10,412 nt of DNA from Thermogutta sp. (lineage in GTDB: Bacteria > Planctomycetota > Planctomycetia > Pirellulales > Thermoguttaceae). The stretch spans positions 1 to 10,412 of the forward strand of contig JAAZNR010000037.1 in assembly GCA_012798155.1 (NCBI GenBank), given 5' to 3'. The translations under genes were made by a program, and so were the position numbers. This document shows positions 1 to 6,854 of the stretch, one piece after another (position 1 is the first letter of the stretch; each line of letters begins with the position of its first letter). Under the pieces are notes generated by a model that saw only the letters and a program-made list of their open reading frames with translations, searched no databases and was not told the origin of the DNA.

Positions 1-547
1 CGAATTCCTGCGCGATATTCTTGGTCAAGTTGACGACCGCGGCCTTGGACGCGGCGTAGGCGAAGACCCGGGAAAGGGGCAAATGGGATGTGACCGAACC
101 GATATTCAGGACGGCCCCCCCGCCCGCCCCCAACATGTGCTTGATGAACACCTGGCAGGCCTCGAAGACGCCCTTGAGGTTGACCGCCATGATCTTGTCC
201 CAGAGGACCGGATCGGCGTCCAGGAAGGACGTGCCGGCGTTGATTCCCGCGCAGTTGACGAGGATCTCGACCCGGCCTTTGATCTTCAGCGACTCTTCCA
301 ACAGCCCTTCCAGGGACCGCCGCTTGGTGACGTCCACCAGGGCGTAGCTCACGCGATCCCCGAACTTGCGGAGGAGATCGACGCGGCGTCGGCAAGCGTC
401 TTCGCCGAGGTCGGCCACGACGACATGGGCGCCCGCGCGAAGGATTCCCTCGGAAATCGCCCCGCCCAATTCGCCCGCCCCGCCGATCACGACGGCGACT
501 TGACCTTCCAGATTAAACAACTCGTAAAGATAGTCTTTGCTCGACAT
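1..547 (-). CDS. Short-chain dehydrogenase/reductase (SDR), C-terminus cut by window edge
   Basis: NAD(P)-dependent oxidoreductase of the classical SDR family, probably acting on a sugar acid or polyol. The 182 visible residues hold an N-terminal Rossmann fold with a GGAGELGG loop (22-29) in place of the usual TGxxxGxG, Asp46 after the second strand (suggesting NAD preference), the NCAG motif (98-101), Asn123, Ser151, and Tyr164/Lys168 in YAASK. The fold start with a GGxGxLGG loop recalls the D-mannonate oxidoreductase and gluconate dehydrogenase branch rather than FabG. About 70-90 C-terminal residues lie beyond the window. The ATG at 547 is preceded by a GAGAGGA ribosome site. It follows gnd by 40 bases on the same strand, so co-transcription and a shared sugar-acid role are plausible. 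Family is firm; substrate is inferred. Confidence 0.9.
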   Translation of the reverse strand, partial: MSSKDYLYELFNLEGQVAVVIGGAGELGGAISEGILRAGAHVVVADLGEDACRRRVDLLRKFGDRVSYALVDVTKRRSLEGLLEESLKIKGRVEILVNCAGINAGTSFLDADPVLWDKIMAVNLKGVFEACQVFIKHMLGAGGGAVLNIGSVTSHLPLSRVFAYAASKAAVVNLTKNIAQEF

Positions 548-587
548 CGAAGTATCCTCTCGCGGAAAGGCATGGGTCCCATCGTAT

Positions 588-2051
588 TCAAGCCCGGCGT
601 CCCTGCTCGGGCGGTCGCCGCGCGGAGAGCCAATCGGTATGGAACGGCCCTTGTCCCGGCTTGTCTACCCGCTCATAGGTATGGGCGCCGAAGTAGTCGC
701 GTTGAGCCTGAAGCAGATTGGCGGGCAAAACGGCGGATCGATATCCGTCATAGTACGCGATCGCCGTGGAGAATGCGGGGGCCGGAATCCCCAGTTCAAC
801 GGCTGCGCAAACCACGCGCCGCCAGGGTTCTTGCGCCTTTTCCACGGCTTGGCGGAAATACCCCGCCAAGAGCAGATTTTCCAAGTCGGGATTTTCGGCG
901 AAGGCCTCTTTGATACGTTCCAGGAACACCGCGCGAATGATGCACCCGCCGCGCCACAGCATGGCGATGCCGCCGTAATTCAACGGCCAAGCGTGTTCCT
1001 TGGCGGCCTCTCGCAGTTGCACGAAGCCTTGGGCATAGCTCACGATTTTGGAGGCATAGAGGGCTTGCCGGACGTCCTCGATGAACTGCTCGCGATCGCC
1101 CTGGTAGCGTTGAGGCGCCGGCCCGGTCAGCACGCCGGCCGCCCGGACCCGTTCCTCCTTCATCGCGGACAGATTGCGGGCGTGGACGGCCTCGGTCACC
1201 AGCGTGCTGGGGACGCCCAGGTCCAATGCCAACTGACTCATCCATTTGCCCGTGCCTTTCGCCCCGGCCTTGTCCAGAATCTTATCGACAAGGTAGCCGT
1301 CGCCTTCGGGATCGCGGACGCTGAAGATGTCGCGCGTGATTTCGATGAGGTAGCTATTCAGCTCGCCCTGATGCCAGCGATCGAAGACATCGTATAGCTC
1401 ATCGTTACTCAGCCCGAGGACGTGCTTGAGCAGCCAATAGGCCTCGCAAATGAGCTGCATATCGCCGTATTCGATGCCGTTGTGGACCATTTTGACATAG
1501 TGTCCGGCGCCGCGCGGCCCGACCCAATCGCAACACGGGATATCGTTGTTCGGTCCGACCTTGGCGGCGATCGCTTGGAAGATCGGGCGGACGAGGGGCC
1601 AGGCCTTCTCGCTGCCGCCGGGCATCATGCTGGGACCCTTGAGGGCCCCCTCCTCGCCCCCGGAGACGCCCGTCCCGATGTACAGCAGCCCCTTGCTCTC
1701 CACGTAGGCCGTGCGTCGCTCGGTGTCGGCAAAGTGCGTATTCCCCCCGTCGATGATGACGTCGCCGGGCGAGAGGAGCGGGAGTAGCGCGTCGATCAAG
1801 GTATCGACGGCCGCTCCCGCCTTGACCATCATCATCACCTTCCGCGGCGGCTTGAGGGCGGCGGCGACCTCTTCGAGGGTACGGCAGGCCACGAAGCGTT
1901 TGCCCTTGCCCGGACCTTCCATGAACTTTTCCGTCTTCTCGGTGGTCCGATTGTAGACGGCCACGGTGAAACCGCGACTCTCCATGTTCAGGGCCAGATT
2001 CCGCCCCATCACCTCCAAGCCGATGACAGCGATATCACACGTCGGCGTCAT
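588..2051 (-). CDS. gnd: 6-phosphogluconate dehydrogenase, decarboxylating
   Basis: Cytosolic pentose phosphate pathway enzyme: oxidises 6-phosphogluconate to ribulose 5-phosphate and CO2 with NADP. At 487 residues it is full length. The N-terminal Rossmann domain shows [12 protein letters not shown] (11-22), and NRT (34-36) with Lys39, the usual NADP 2'-phosphate site. DGGN (101-104) and [17 protein letters not shown] (128-146) form the substrate loop. The catalytic block [12 protein letters not shown] (186-197) contains Lys187 and Glu194, equivalent to Lys183 and Glu190 of better-known homologues. The all-helical C-terminal domain ends in FGAHTYER (454-461) and FHTDW (470-474), typical of the long dimeric form. 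The ATG at 2051 has a strong AAAGGAG site nine bases upstream. The SDR gene follows 40 bases after the stop. Nothing is broken or missing. Confidence 0.97.
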   Translation of the reverse strand: MTPTCDIAVIGLEVMGRNLALNMESRGFTVAVYNRTTEKTEKFMEGPGKGKRFVACRTLEEVAAALKPPRKVMMMVKAGAAVDTLIDALLPLLSPGDVIIDGGNTHFADTERRTAYVESKGLLYIGTGVSGGEEGALKGPSMMPGGSEKAWPLVRPIFQAIAAKVGPNNDIPCCDWVGPRGAGHYVKMVHNGIEYGDMQLICEAYWLLKHVLGLSNDELYDVFDRWHQGELNSYLIEITRDIFSVRDPEGDGYLVDKILDKAGAKGTGKWMSQLALDLGVPSTLVTEAVHARNLSAMKEERVRAAGVLTGPAPQRYQGDREQFIEDVRQALYASKIVSYAQGFVQLREAAKEHAWPLNYGGIAMLWRGGCIIRAVFLERIKEAFAENPDLENLLLAGYFRQAVEKAQEPWRRVVCAAVELGIPAPAFSTAIAYYDGYRSAVLPANLLQAQRDYFGAHTYERVDKPGQGPFHTDWLSARRPPEQGRRA

Positions 2052-2088
2052 GATTCTGATCTCCTTTAGACCCCCATACCGACCCCGG

Positions 2089-2101
2089 ATTGCCTTGCAA
2101 T
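2089..2101. repeat. Small palindrome upstream of gnd
   Basis: ATTGC-CTT-GCAAT is a perfect 5-bp inverted repeat with a 3-base spacer, about 20 bases upstream of the gnd ribosome site. On the gnd strand the right part reads TTGCAA, followed 16 bases later by TATGGG, a weak sigma70-like pair. It could be an operator or chance. Nothing else in the sequence decides between these. Confidence 0.25.
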
Positions 2102-2143
2102 CGGAGCGTAGTATTGACCGCGAATGCCATCGCGGCCGTCATG

Positions 2144-2159
2144 GCCGCGGCTCCGCGGC
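2144..2159. repeat. GC-only inverted repeat
   Basis: GCCGCGG-CT-CCGCGGC is a perfect 7-bp inverted repeat with a 2-base centre in the gnd upstream region. There is no T-run after it on either strand, so it is not a convincing intrinsic terminator. It probably belongs to the repeat-rich spacer. Confidence 0.35.
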
Positions 2160-2186
2160 ACGGCTTCACCATGCGTGCCGCCGGAG

Positions 2187-2205
2187 AAGCCGGTATCCCG
2201 GCTTG
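2187..2205. repeat. REP-like palindrome, copy 1
   Basis: AAGCCGG-TATC-CCGGCTT is a perfect 7-bp stem with a 4-base loop. The 16-mer CCGGTATCCCGGCTTG at 2190-2205 nearly matches CCGGGTATCCGGCTTG at 9374-9389, so this looks like one copy of a dispersed palindromic intergenic repeat, comparable in style to bacterial REP elements. Confidence 0.5.
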
Positions 2206-2336
2206 GGCGAGAAGGTACCCCCTGCCCATCAAATACGGTCCGGAAGGCATCGCCCTCGCTTGGCCTGCGAAACCGAAAGTATAGCGTTTTCAGCGAGCGG
2301 CCACAATTCGCCCGGCGCGGCGGCGTGTTAGCCACG

Positions 2337-2382
2337 AATAGGAATGTCCCCTGATTTTCACAAATAATAGAAATGTCCCCTG
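2337..2382. repeat. Direct repeat pair AATAG(G/A)AATGTCCCCTG
   Basis: Two 17-base copies (2337-2353 and 2366-2382) differ at one position and are 29 bases apart. The stretch between them is AT-richer than the surroundings. From memory, similar GGGGACATTTC-type sequences occur near the ends of some IS481-like elements, so this may be an insertion-sequence end remnant. No transposase fragment is recognisable nearby, and that origin is unproven. Confidence 0.5.
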
Positions 2383-2427
2383 CTCGGGGTTCAGGGAACT
2401 GCCGAATCGGGCGGCGAAGTGGAGGAC

Positions 2428-2486
2428 GAGCGTAGCGAGTCCGGAACGGCTGGGTGGCTGGGGTCGGAGCGGAGCGAAGCCCCCAG
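2428..2486. repeat. GAGCG(T/G)AGCGA direct repeat and CTGGGG/CCCCAG inverted repeat
   Basis: GAGCGTAGCGA (2428-2438) and GAGCGGAGCGA (2467-2477) differ at one base. The second sits in the loop between the arms CTGGGG (2458-2463) and CCCCAG (2481-2486), giving a 6-bp stem with a 17-base loop. This continues the repeat-rich spacer between gnd and lptB. I see no convincing gene anywhere in 2052-2658: the open frames there lack recognisable protein character and run through the repeats. Confidence 0.4.
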
Positions 2487-2511
2487 ACGCCCCGTGTTCG
2501 CGCTGCTTCCA

Positions 2512-2531
2512 CCACCAGCTTACGCCGGTGG
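2512..2531 (-). repeat. GNRA-hairpin palindrome, copy A
   Basis: On the minus strand this reads CCACCGGC-GTAA-GCTGGTGG: an 8-bp stem with one G-U wobble closed by a GUAA (GNRA class) tetraloop. On the plus strand the same position would be an A-C mismatch, so the minus-strand transcript is the better-folding form. It lies about 130 bases downstream of the lptB stop, in line with its transcript. No T-run follows, so it is not a classical terminator. Confidence 0.6.
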
Positions 2532-2553
2532 CTCATGTCTCGGGGCAATCGCA

Positions 2554-2573
2554 CCACCAGCTTACGCTGGTGG
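2554..2573 (-). repeat. GNRA-hairpin palindrome, copy B (perfect)
   Basis: Minus strand CCACCAGC-GTAA-GCTGGTGG: a perfect 8-bp stem with a GUAA tetraloop, 42 bases from copy A and nearly identical to it. It is the best-preserved member of the three-copy set downstream of lptB. Confidence 0.65.
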
Positions 2574-2614
2574 CTCCCGTGCGCCGTTTCTGCTCGCCTT
2601 ACACGCTTCCACCC

Positions 2615-2630
2615 GCCGGCTTGCGCCAGC
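2615..2630 (-). repeat. GNRA-hairpin palindrome, copy C (degenerate)
   Basis: Minus strand GCTGGC-GCAA-GCCGGC: a 6-bp stem including one U-G wobble, closed by GCAA, again a GNRA loop. The flank CCACCC before it on the plus strand echoes copies A and B. It lies about 30 bases beyond the lptB stop. Confidence 0.5.
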
Positions 2631-2658
2631 GCCTCAGGCTCAAGTCCGCGGCGGCCTA

Positions 2659-3456
2659 TCAGGAGAGCTGCATGTCGTCGCCGAAATAGTGTTTCCGCGC
2701 CTCGGGGTTCTCCAGCACTTCCTGGGGCGAGCCGTGGCAGAGCACGCGCCCCGCGCGAATCACATAGCTGCGATCCGTTACCTGAAGCGTTTCGCGGACC
2801 TGGTGATCGGTGATGAGGATGGAGATGCCGCGTTCTCGCAAATTGCGAATGATCGCCTGGATGGCGTCGATGGTGACGGGGTCGATGCCCGTGAAAGGCT
2901 CATCCAACAAGATGATTTTTGGCTCGGAGACCAATGCGCGGGCGATTTCCAGACGCCGCCGTTCACCGCCGGAGAGGGAGCCTGCCCGAGACTTGCGGAG
3001 GGGGGCCAGGCCGAATTGCTCCAGAAGCTGACGGCATCGGAGCACCCGGCTTTTCCTGTCGAAGCCCAGCAGTTCCATGATCCCCAGCAGGTTTTCTTCC
3101 ACGGTCAGTTTGCGGAAGACGCTGGACTCTTGGGCCAGGTAACCCATGCCGCCTTCGCGGGCGCGGCGGTGCATGGGCCATTGGGTTACGTCCTTGCCCA
3201 GCAGATAAACGGTGCCTTCGTCGGGGCGGATGAGGCCGCAGGTCATGCGGAAACTGGTGGTCTTGCCGGCCCCATTGGGTCCCAGCAGGCCGACGATCTC
3301 GCCCGGCCAGACCTCGAAACTGACGCCGTCCACCACCTTTCGGGGGCCGTAACTCTTGACGAGACCGCAAACCGCCAAGACCGCCCCCGGCGTGGGACGG
3401 ATATGGGGGGAGGCTTCGATCTCTTCCGTGCCCCAAAGCGCTCGCAAAAGGCTCAT
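2659..3456 (-). CDS. lptB: Lipopolysaccharide export ABC transporter ATP-binding protein
   Basis: Cytoplasmic ATPase of the LptB2FGC complex that drives lipopolysaccharide extraction from the inner membrane. In the 265-residue form the Walker A motif is GPNGAGKTT (59-67), the Q-loop Gln109 lies in GYLAQESSVFRKLTVEEN (105-122), the signature is LSGGERRRLE (161-170), Walker B is IILLDEPFTGIDP (181-193) with Glu186, and His218 is in ITDHQVRETL. The FRKLTVEEN and TDHxVRETL stretches are typical of LptB rather than other ABC ATPases. The start is uncertain: a GTG at 3525 would add 23 basic residues that look non-coding and lacks a ribosome site, so ATG 3456 is preferred, though its own site is weak. 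Even so it carries about 25 more N-terminal residues than usual. It follows lepB by 76 bases and probably shares its transcript; lptA and lptC are not in the window. Confidence 0.93.
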   Translation of the reverse strand: MSLLRALWGTEEIEASPHIRPTPGAVLAVCGLVKSYGPRKVVDGVSFEVWPGEIVGLLGPNGAGKTTSFRMTCGLIRPDEGTVYLLGKDVTQWPMHRRAREGGMGYLAQESSVFRKLTVEENLLGIMELLGFDRKSRVLRCRQLLEQFGLAPLRKSRAGSLSGGERRRLEIARALVSEPKIILLDEPFTGIDPVTIDAIQAIIRNLRERGISILITDHQVRETLQVTDRSYVIRAGRVLCHGSPQEVLENPEARKHYFGDDMQLS

Positions 3457-3532
3457 GAGTTCCGTCTCTTGAGATACCCCTTTTCGCCCATCCGGCCGCG
3501 GCCGCACTCGGAAAGACGCACCCACGCGCCGA

Positions 3533-5410
3533 TCAGCGAACGATCCGCATATCGCCGAAATTCGGAAAAAGGGGAAAGGGGACCGACGTGCCCGGCAAAT
3601 GGTTCAGAGCATGAGGCCAGATGACGGCCAACGCCTTGCCGACCAGCAATTCTCGCCGTACGAAATGTTCCTTGGTCCAAAATCGCCCGTCCTCGCTTTG
3701 AGCGCTGTTGTCGCCCAATACAAAGAACTGATCGTCCTTCAGGTCGAATTCCAGGGAATGTGCGGTGGCAAAGAAATCCCACTGCTCGGGATCGGACATC
3801 ACCTCGGCGACCATTCTGCGAAAGCGTTCCATGGCGTCGCTGCTCCAGATGACTTGGGCGTAGGGCGATTCGCTCCAATCGAAGTCGTGCATGAACGACC
3901 GCGAGCGTGCATCGTGGGCGATGTAGTAGATGTCACGAAAGACTTTGAGATGGCGAACTCGTACGTCCGCACCCCGCGCCCCGATCCGAATAGGCCGTTC
4001 GAGATCGGCCCGCGTCGGACCATGCCAAGCGTCGCGATGGTACGGCAAGAGGCTCGCTTTGCCGTCCACCCAAAGGACAAGCTGATCGTCCACGTTGGCC
4101 AACCGCACCAGATGGCGCCCCGCTCCCCGAAACGAGGTGGCGAACGAAGCAGGATCGCTCTGCTGTTGCTGCGTGTCGAGCGTGACGCCGTCGCCCACGG
4201 CTTCCAGCCGAGCATCTCCGCTGACGGCGTGGATCACGGCACGGAAGACCCGCCCGCCTTTCACCAGTTCCACCCGAAGCTCACCGCCGCTTTGCACGTT
4301 TTCCAGTTCCACCTCGAATTCGACGGCGATATCCCCGACCCAATGCAGACCCAGTTGATCGCCGCGGGGAGGGCTGACCGGCGCAAAGGGCGTGTCTTCC
4401 GATTCGTTGGTGTTGTAGGATACGAAGTCGCTGATGAGCTGGGGTTTGGCGGAGGCGGCGGCAATCGGTCGGCCTTCCGTAATCGCCTGCCACACATCCC
4501 AGTCGGGCACGATGTGGCGGTAACGAAGCCAGGCGATGTCCTGCTCGGGCGCGCGGCACTCCCATTCCCGCTGGGCGGCATCCAACCGCCACGCCGACCC
4601 GCCTCCCGCAACGGGGGATCCGTCGTTCGACCAGCGTTCCGGCCAACCCGCTTCGAGAAGAATCCGCGACGGCTTGTCGTCGTCGTAAACCGGTTGCAGC
4701 ACGGCCAGAATCTTTTTGGGCGGCTTGCGCGCAATGGAGAACTCGCCGTCGCCCTGCTTCTTGATAAGAATGTCGCCGTGAAAGATGCGAACCGTTTCGT
4801 TGGGAAGTCCGATCAGCCGCTTGATGAAATTGGTCGTGGCGCCGCCGGGATACTTGAAGACCACGACATCCCAGCGTTTCGGCTCGGCCAAATGGTAGGC
4901 GTACTTGGAGACCAGAATTCGGTCGCCCTTGAACGACGGGGTAGTCGGCTTGCCGGACCGGTTCGACCCCAGCGGCAAGGTGTGGCGGCAATTCGGACAA
5001 GTGCCCCCGATCACCCAGCTACCGGTGGGTCGATTCGTGAGCTTGTCCACCTCCTCGCTGGCACCGACTTGAAAGCGAAATCCGCAGGTATCGCAAATCA
5101 CATCCTTGTGCCGCCCCATCAAGGTGGGAGCCATCGATCCGGTGGGGATGACGAAGGCCTCGGCCTCGAAGGATCGAAAGAGGAACGCCAGAACCAAGGC
5201 GATGGCGACGGCCTCAACCACCTCGCGCAACCAGCCGATTTGCCCGCCGGACTCCTTCCCGGCTGCTTTCACCGAAGAAGCCGCCTCTCTCTGGGATCGC
5301 TTGCCGGTCTTTGCGGAAGGCTTTCCGCGGCCGACTTCAACAACCGGCTCGGAGGCCCTCGAGAAAAACCGGCCGAAACGAGCGAAGACGTTATTGGAAA
5401 GCTCACTCAT
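3533..5410 (-). CDS. lepB: Signal peptidase I, planctomycete-type with zinc-ribbon-like motif and large insert
   Basis: Membrane-bound serine/lysine protease (family S26) that removes signal peptides from exported proteins. One transmembrane segment lies at about 63-79 after a basic, Ser/Lys-rich cytosolic tail. The catalytic Ser92 is in IPTGSMAPTL (88-97), the general base Lys197 in NFIKRLIGLPNE (194-205), and the conserved GDNSAQSEDGR box at 566-576. Between Ser and Lys sit two CxxC pairs (106/109 and 138/141), resembling a zinc ribbon. Between Lys197 and the last box is an insert of about 350 residues; 354-490 is beta-rich and looks like a LamG/concanavalin-type sandwich (for example LVRLANVDDQLVLWVDG, 434-450). 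Usual bacterial enzymes are 200-330 residues. The ATG at 5410 has no strong ribosome site but gives the expected start. Enzyme class is firm; the roles of the extra domains are inference. Confidence 0.95.
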   Translation of the reverse strand: MSELSNNVFARFGRFFSRASEPVVEVGRGKPSAKTGKRSQREAASSVKAAGKESGGQIGWLREVVEAVAIALVLAFLFRSFEAEAFVIPTGSMAPTLMGRHKDVICDTCGFRFQVGASEEVDKLTNRPTGSWVIGGTCPNCRHTLPLGSNRSGKPTTPSFKGDRILVSKYAYHLAEPKRWDVVVFKYPGGATTNFIKRLIGLPNETVRIFHGDILIKKQGDGEFSIARKPPKKILAVLQPVYDDDKPSRILLEAGWPERWSNDGSPVAGGGSAWRLDAAQREWECRAPEQDIAWLRYRHIVPDWDVWQAITEGRPIAAASAKPQLISDFVSYNTNESEDTPFAPVSPPRGDQLGLHWVGDIAVEFEVELENVQSGGELRVELVKGGRVFRAVIHAVSGDARLEAVGDGVTLDTQQQQSDPASFATSFRGAGRHLVRLANVDDQLVLWVDGKASLLPYHRDAWHGPTRADLERPIRIGARGADVRVRHLKVFRDIYYIAHDARSRSFMHDFDWSESPYAQVIWSSDAMERFRRMVAEVMSDPEQWDFFATAHSLEFDLKDDQFFVLGDNSAQSEDGRFWTKEHFVRRELLVGKALAVIWPHALNHLPGTSVPFPLFPNFGDMRIVR

Positions 5411-5799
5411 GATCGCTTATCAATCGGGGGTCCTTGCGCGGGCGGATCGCCAGGGCGGAGCCGTTACGATCGCGCCATGCCCCTCGGTCGGAGCCGACGG
5501 CCGCCGTGCCCACTTGAAGGGGGCGGGCAAGCCTGAACGTCATGTTTCCGCGGCAGCGTCGAACTTTTTTCGCGGGCCGGGGCATCCCTTTTAATATACC
5601 CGGTTCGTGAAGGCCGGGAAACACTGATGTTCGTAATCCGAGCCGTTTGCGCTGCGGGAAGGGGAGCGCAATATGGAGCATTCAGCCGCCGATGGGACTG
5701 CAACCGGCAGTACTTCTAGAGGTTGCATCGCAACCGGCTCTCGTAATCCCCCGGGGAGGGCGGCCGAGGCGGCACGGCAGGATCGCGGAGTGGGCCCTC
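5411..5799. other. Spacer between hisF and lepB: weak promoter candidate, no gene
   Basis: 389 bases without a gene I would defend; the minus-strand frame 5403-5681 has no recognisable protein character. On the lepB strand TATATT (5598-5593) could be a -10 element, with TTTCCC 17 bases upstream as a poor -35 match, about 180 bases before lepB. It may alternatively be leader sequence. Confidence 0.3.
5699..5738. repeat. Hairpin GGTTGC-ATC-GCAACC with repeated GCAACCGGC
   Basis: A perfect 6-bp inverted repeat at 5721-5735 with a 3-base loop, whose right arm runs into GCAACCGGC (5730-5738); the same 9-mer occurs at about 5700-5708. It lies 65 bases beyond the hisF stop on the hisF strand but has no T-run, so a terminator role is doubtful. 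Confidence 0.4.
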
Positions 5800-6561
5800 C
5801 TACTTCGTCGGCACGCCTCGCTCGCGAAGATAGGCCTTGAGCTGGGGGATGTCGATGATGTGAAAATGGAAGACCGAGGCGGCCAAGAGGACGCCGGCGC
5901 CGGCTTGCACGGCGTCGTAAAAGTGCTCCAATTTGCCCGCCCCGCCCGAGGCCACGATCTCCGCCCCGGTTTCCGCTCTCAGCAGCCGAATGATCGGAAG
6001 ATCGTAGCCGGTCTTGGCGCCGTCGCCGGCCTTGCTGGTGGGGAGTAACGTGCGAACGCCGTATCCGGCCGCGCGTTTTGCCCATTCCACGGCATCCGCA
6101 CCGGTCGCGGTCCGACCGCCGTCGATGTACACCTCGTAACCGGAGGGCAACCGAGGATTGCGGTCCACGTCGATGGCCACGGTAACCTTTTCGGCCCCGA
6201 ACTCCTTGACCATTTCCTCGATCAGGCTCGGATTGCGAAAGGCGGCACTGCTCGTGGAGACCTTGTCGGCGCCGGCGTTCAAGACGGCGGCGGCGGAAGC
6301 CAAATCGGAAATGCCGCCCCCGACCGTGAAGGGAACGGTCGTGACCTCGGCTACACGGCGGACAACGTCCAGCAACGTCCCGCGATTCTCGACGGTGGCC
6401 GTGATGTCCAGCAGGGCCAATTCATCCGCTCCCGCCTCGCAATACGCCCGAGCGCATTCCACGGGATCACCGGCATCGCGGATGTCCACGAAATGGACGC
6501 CTTTGACGACGCGGCCGTCGCGCATATCCAGGCACGGCATGATGCGAACCGGTTCCGACAT
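5800..6561 (-). CDS. hisF: Imidazole glycerol phosphate synthase, cyclase subunit
   Basis: The (beta/alpha)8-barrel cyclase of histidine biosynthesis. With the glutaminase HisH it turns PRFAR plus ammonia into imidazole glycerol phosphate and AICAR. The 253 residues are full length. RIMPCLDMRDGRVVKG (6-21) carries catalytic Asp12 and Lys20; VAIDVDR (128-134) carries the second catalytic Asp131. The phosphate-binding loops are VGGGI (80-84), DGGRTATGADAVEWAK (147-162) and ASGGAGKLEHFYDA (204-217). The loop LLPTSKAGDGAKTGYDL departs from the common LTSxDxDGTxxGYD form: the first Asp and the Thr are replaced, while Asp180 is kept. The ATG at 6561 has an AAGGAA site eight bases upstream. No other his gene is present. 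The upstream region holds a tandem repeat and a MITE-like insertion, so its promoter may have been altered. Confidence 0.97.
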   Translation of the reverse strand: MSEPVRIMPCLDMRDGRVVKGVHFVDIRDAGDPVECARAYCEAGADELALLDITATVENRGTLLDVVRRVAEVTTVPFTVGGGISDLASAAAVLNAGADKVSTSSAAFRNPSLIEEMVKEFGAEKVTVAIDVDRNPRLPSGYEVYIDGGRTATGADAVEWAKRAAGYGVRTLLPTSKAGDGAKTGYDLPIIRLLRAETGAEIVASGGAGKLEHFYDAVQAGAGVLLAASVFHFHIIDIPQLKAYLRERGVPTK

Positions 6562-6575
6562 GGCGGGGATTCCTT

Positions 6576-6595
6576 GTTGGATATTGTTGGATATT
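6576..6595. repeat. 10-bp tandem repeat in the hisF leader
   Basis: GTTGGATATT occurs twice in tandem (6576-6585 and 6586-6595), and a third copy lies beyond the MITE-like element at 6708-6717. The 12-mer GTTGGATATTGC flanks the element on both sides (6586-6597 and 6708-6719). On the hisF strand the repeat reads AATATCCAAC and abuts the ribosome site. Confidence 0.7.
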
Positions 6596-6601
6596 GCCTA
6601 A

Positions 6602-6701
6602 TTTTACTGCGCAGGATAAAAAGCTGGGCAAGCTGGGGTACGCAGTTTTGTGGGTCTGCGTAAGATCGGTAAGCCGGTTTCGGCGATCCTGCGCAGTAAA
6701 A
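6602..6701. mobile_element. MITE-like element, 100 bp, 16-bp TIRs, CTAA target duplication
   Basis: Perfect 16-bp terminal inverted repeats TTTTACTGCGCAGGAT (6602-6617) and ATCCTGCGCAGTAAAA (6686-6701) bound a 100-bp unit flanked by CTAA on both sides (6598-6601 and 6702-6705), the mark of a 4-bp target duplication. Inside is a second perfect inverted repeat, TACGCAG (6639-6645) and CTGCGTA (6656-6662). The core ACTGCG recurs in the subterminal region, as expected of transposase binding sites. There is no coding capacity, so movement would need a transposase in trans. It sits 37-140 bases upstream of the hisF start, likely in its leader or promoter. The parent insertion-sequence family is not identified. 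Confidence 0.75.
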
Positions 6702-6854
6702 CTAACAGTTGGATATTGCTCAACAGGAGACGGCGAGCGACGAAGGCAAAAACAAAAGTGAATCCAAAACTGTTCGCGCTCGTACAGAACTCGCAAAACT
6801 GCATAGACTCTAAGCCCGCGACGCCTGACGCGACCGCTAGCCGTGGACGCTCGT

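Noticed and set aside
83..913. 276-codon plus-strand open frame
   Set aside because: Antisense to the dehydrogenase and the 3' end of gnd, both firmly identified.
537..1397. 286-codon plus-strand open frame
   Set aside because: Antisense shadow of gnd with no domain character.
2066..2557. 163-codon minus-strand open frame between lptB and gnd
   Set aside because: Runs through several palindromes and direct repeats, is Arg/Pro-rich without motifs and overlaps the gnd leader.
3457..3525. GTG start at 3525 for lptB (288 residues)
   Set aside because: No ribosome site, starts eight bases after the lepB stop, and the extra 23 residues have no counterpart in LptB; kept only as an alternative.
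2419..3624. 401-codon plus-strand open frame with repeated PPAYAGGS peptide
   Set aside because: Most of it is antisense to lptB, and the peptide repeat is just the translation of the GNRA-hairpin palindromes.
3599..5536. 645-codon open frame on the plus strand
   Set aside because: It is fully antisense to lepB, whose catalytic motifs are unambiguous; the frame has no recognisable domain and reflects GC-rich codon bias.
5403..5681. 92-codon minus-strand frame touching the lepB start
   Set aside because: No motif, Arg/Pro-rich composition, and it reads through the spacer; not enough to call a gene.
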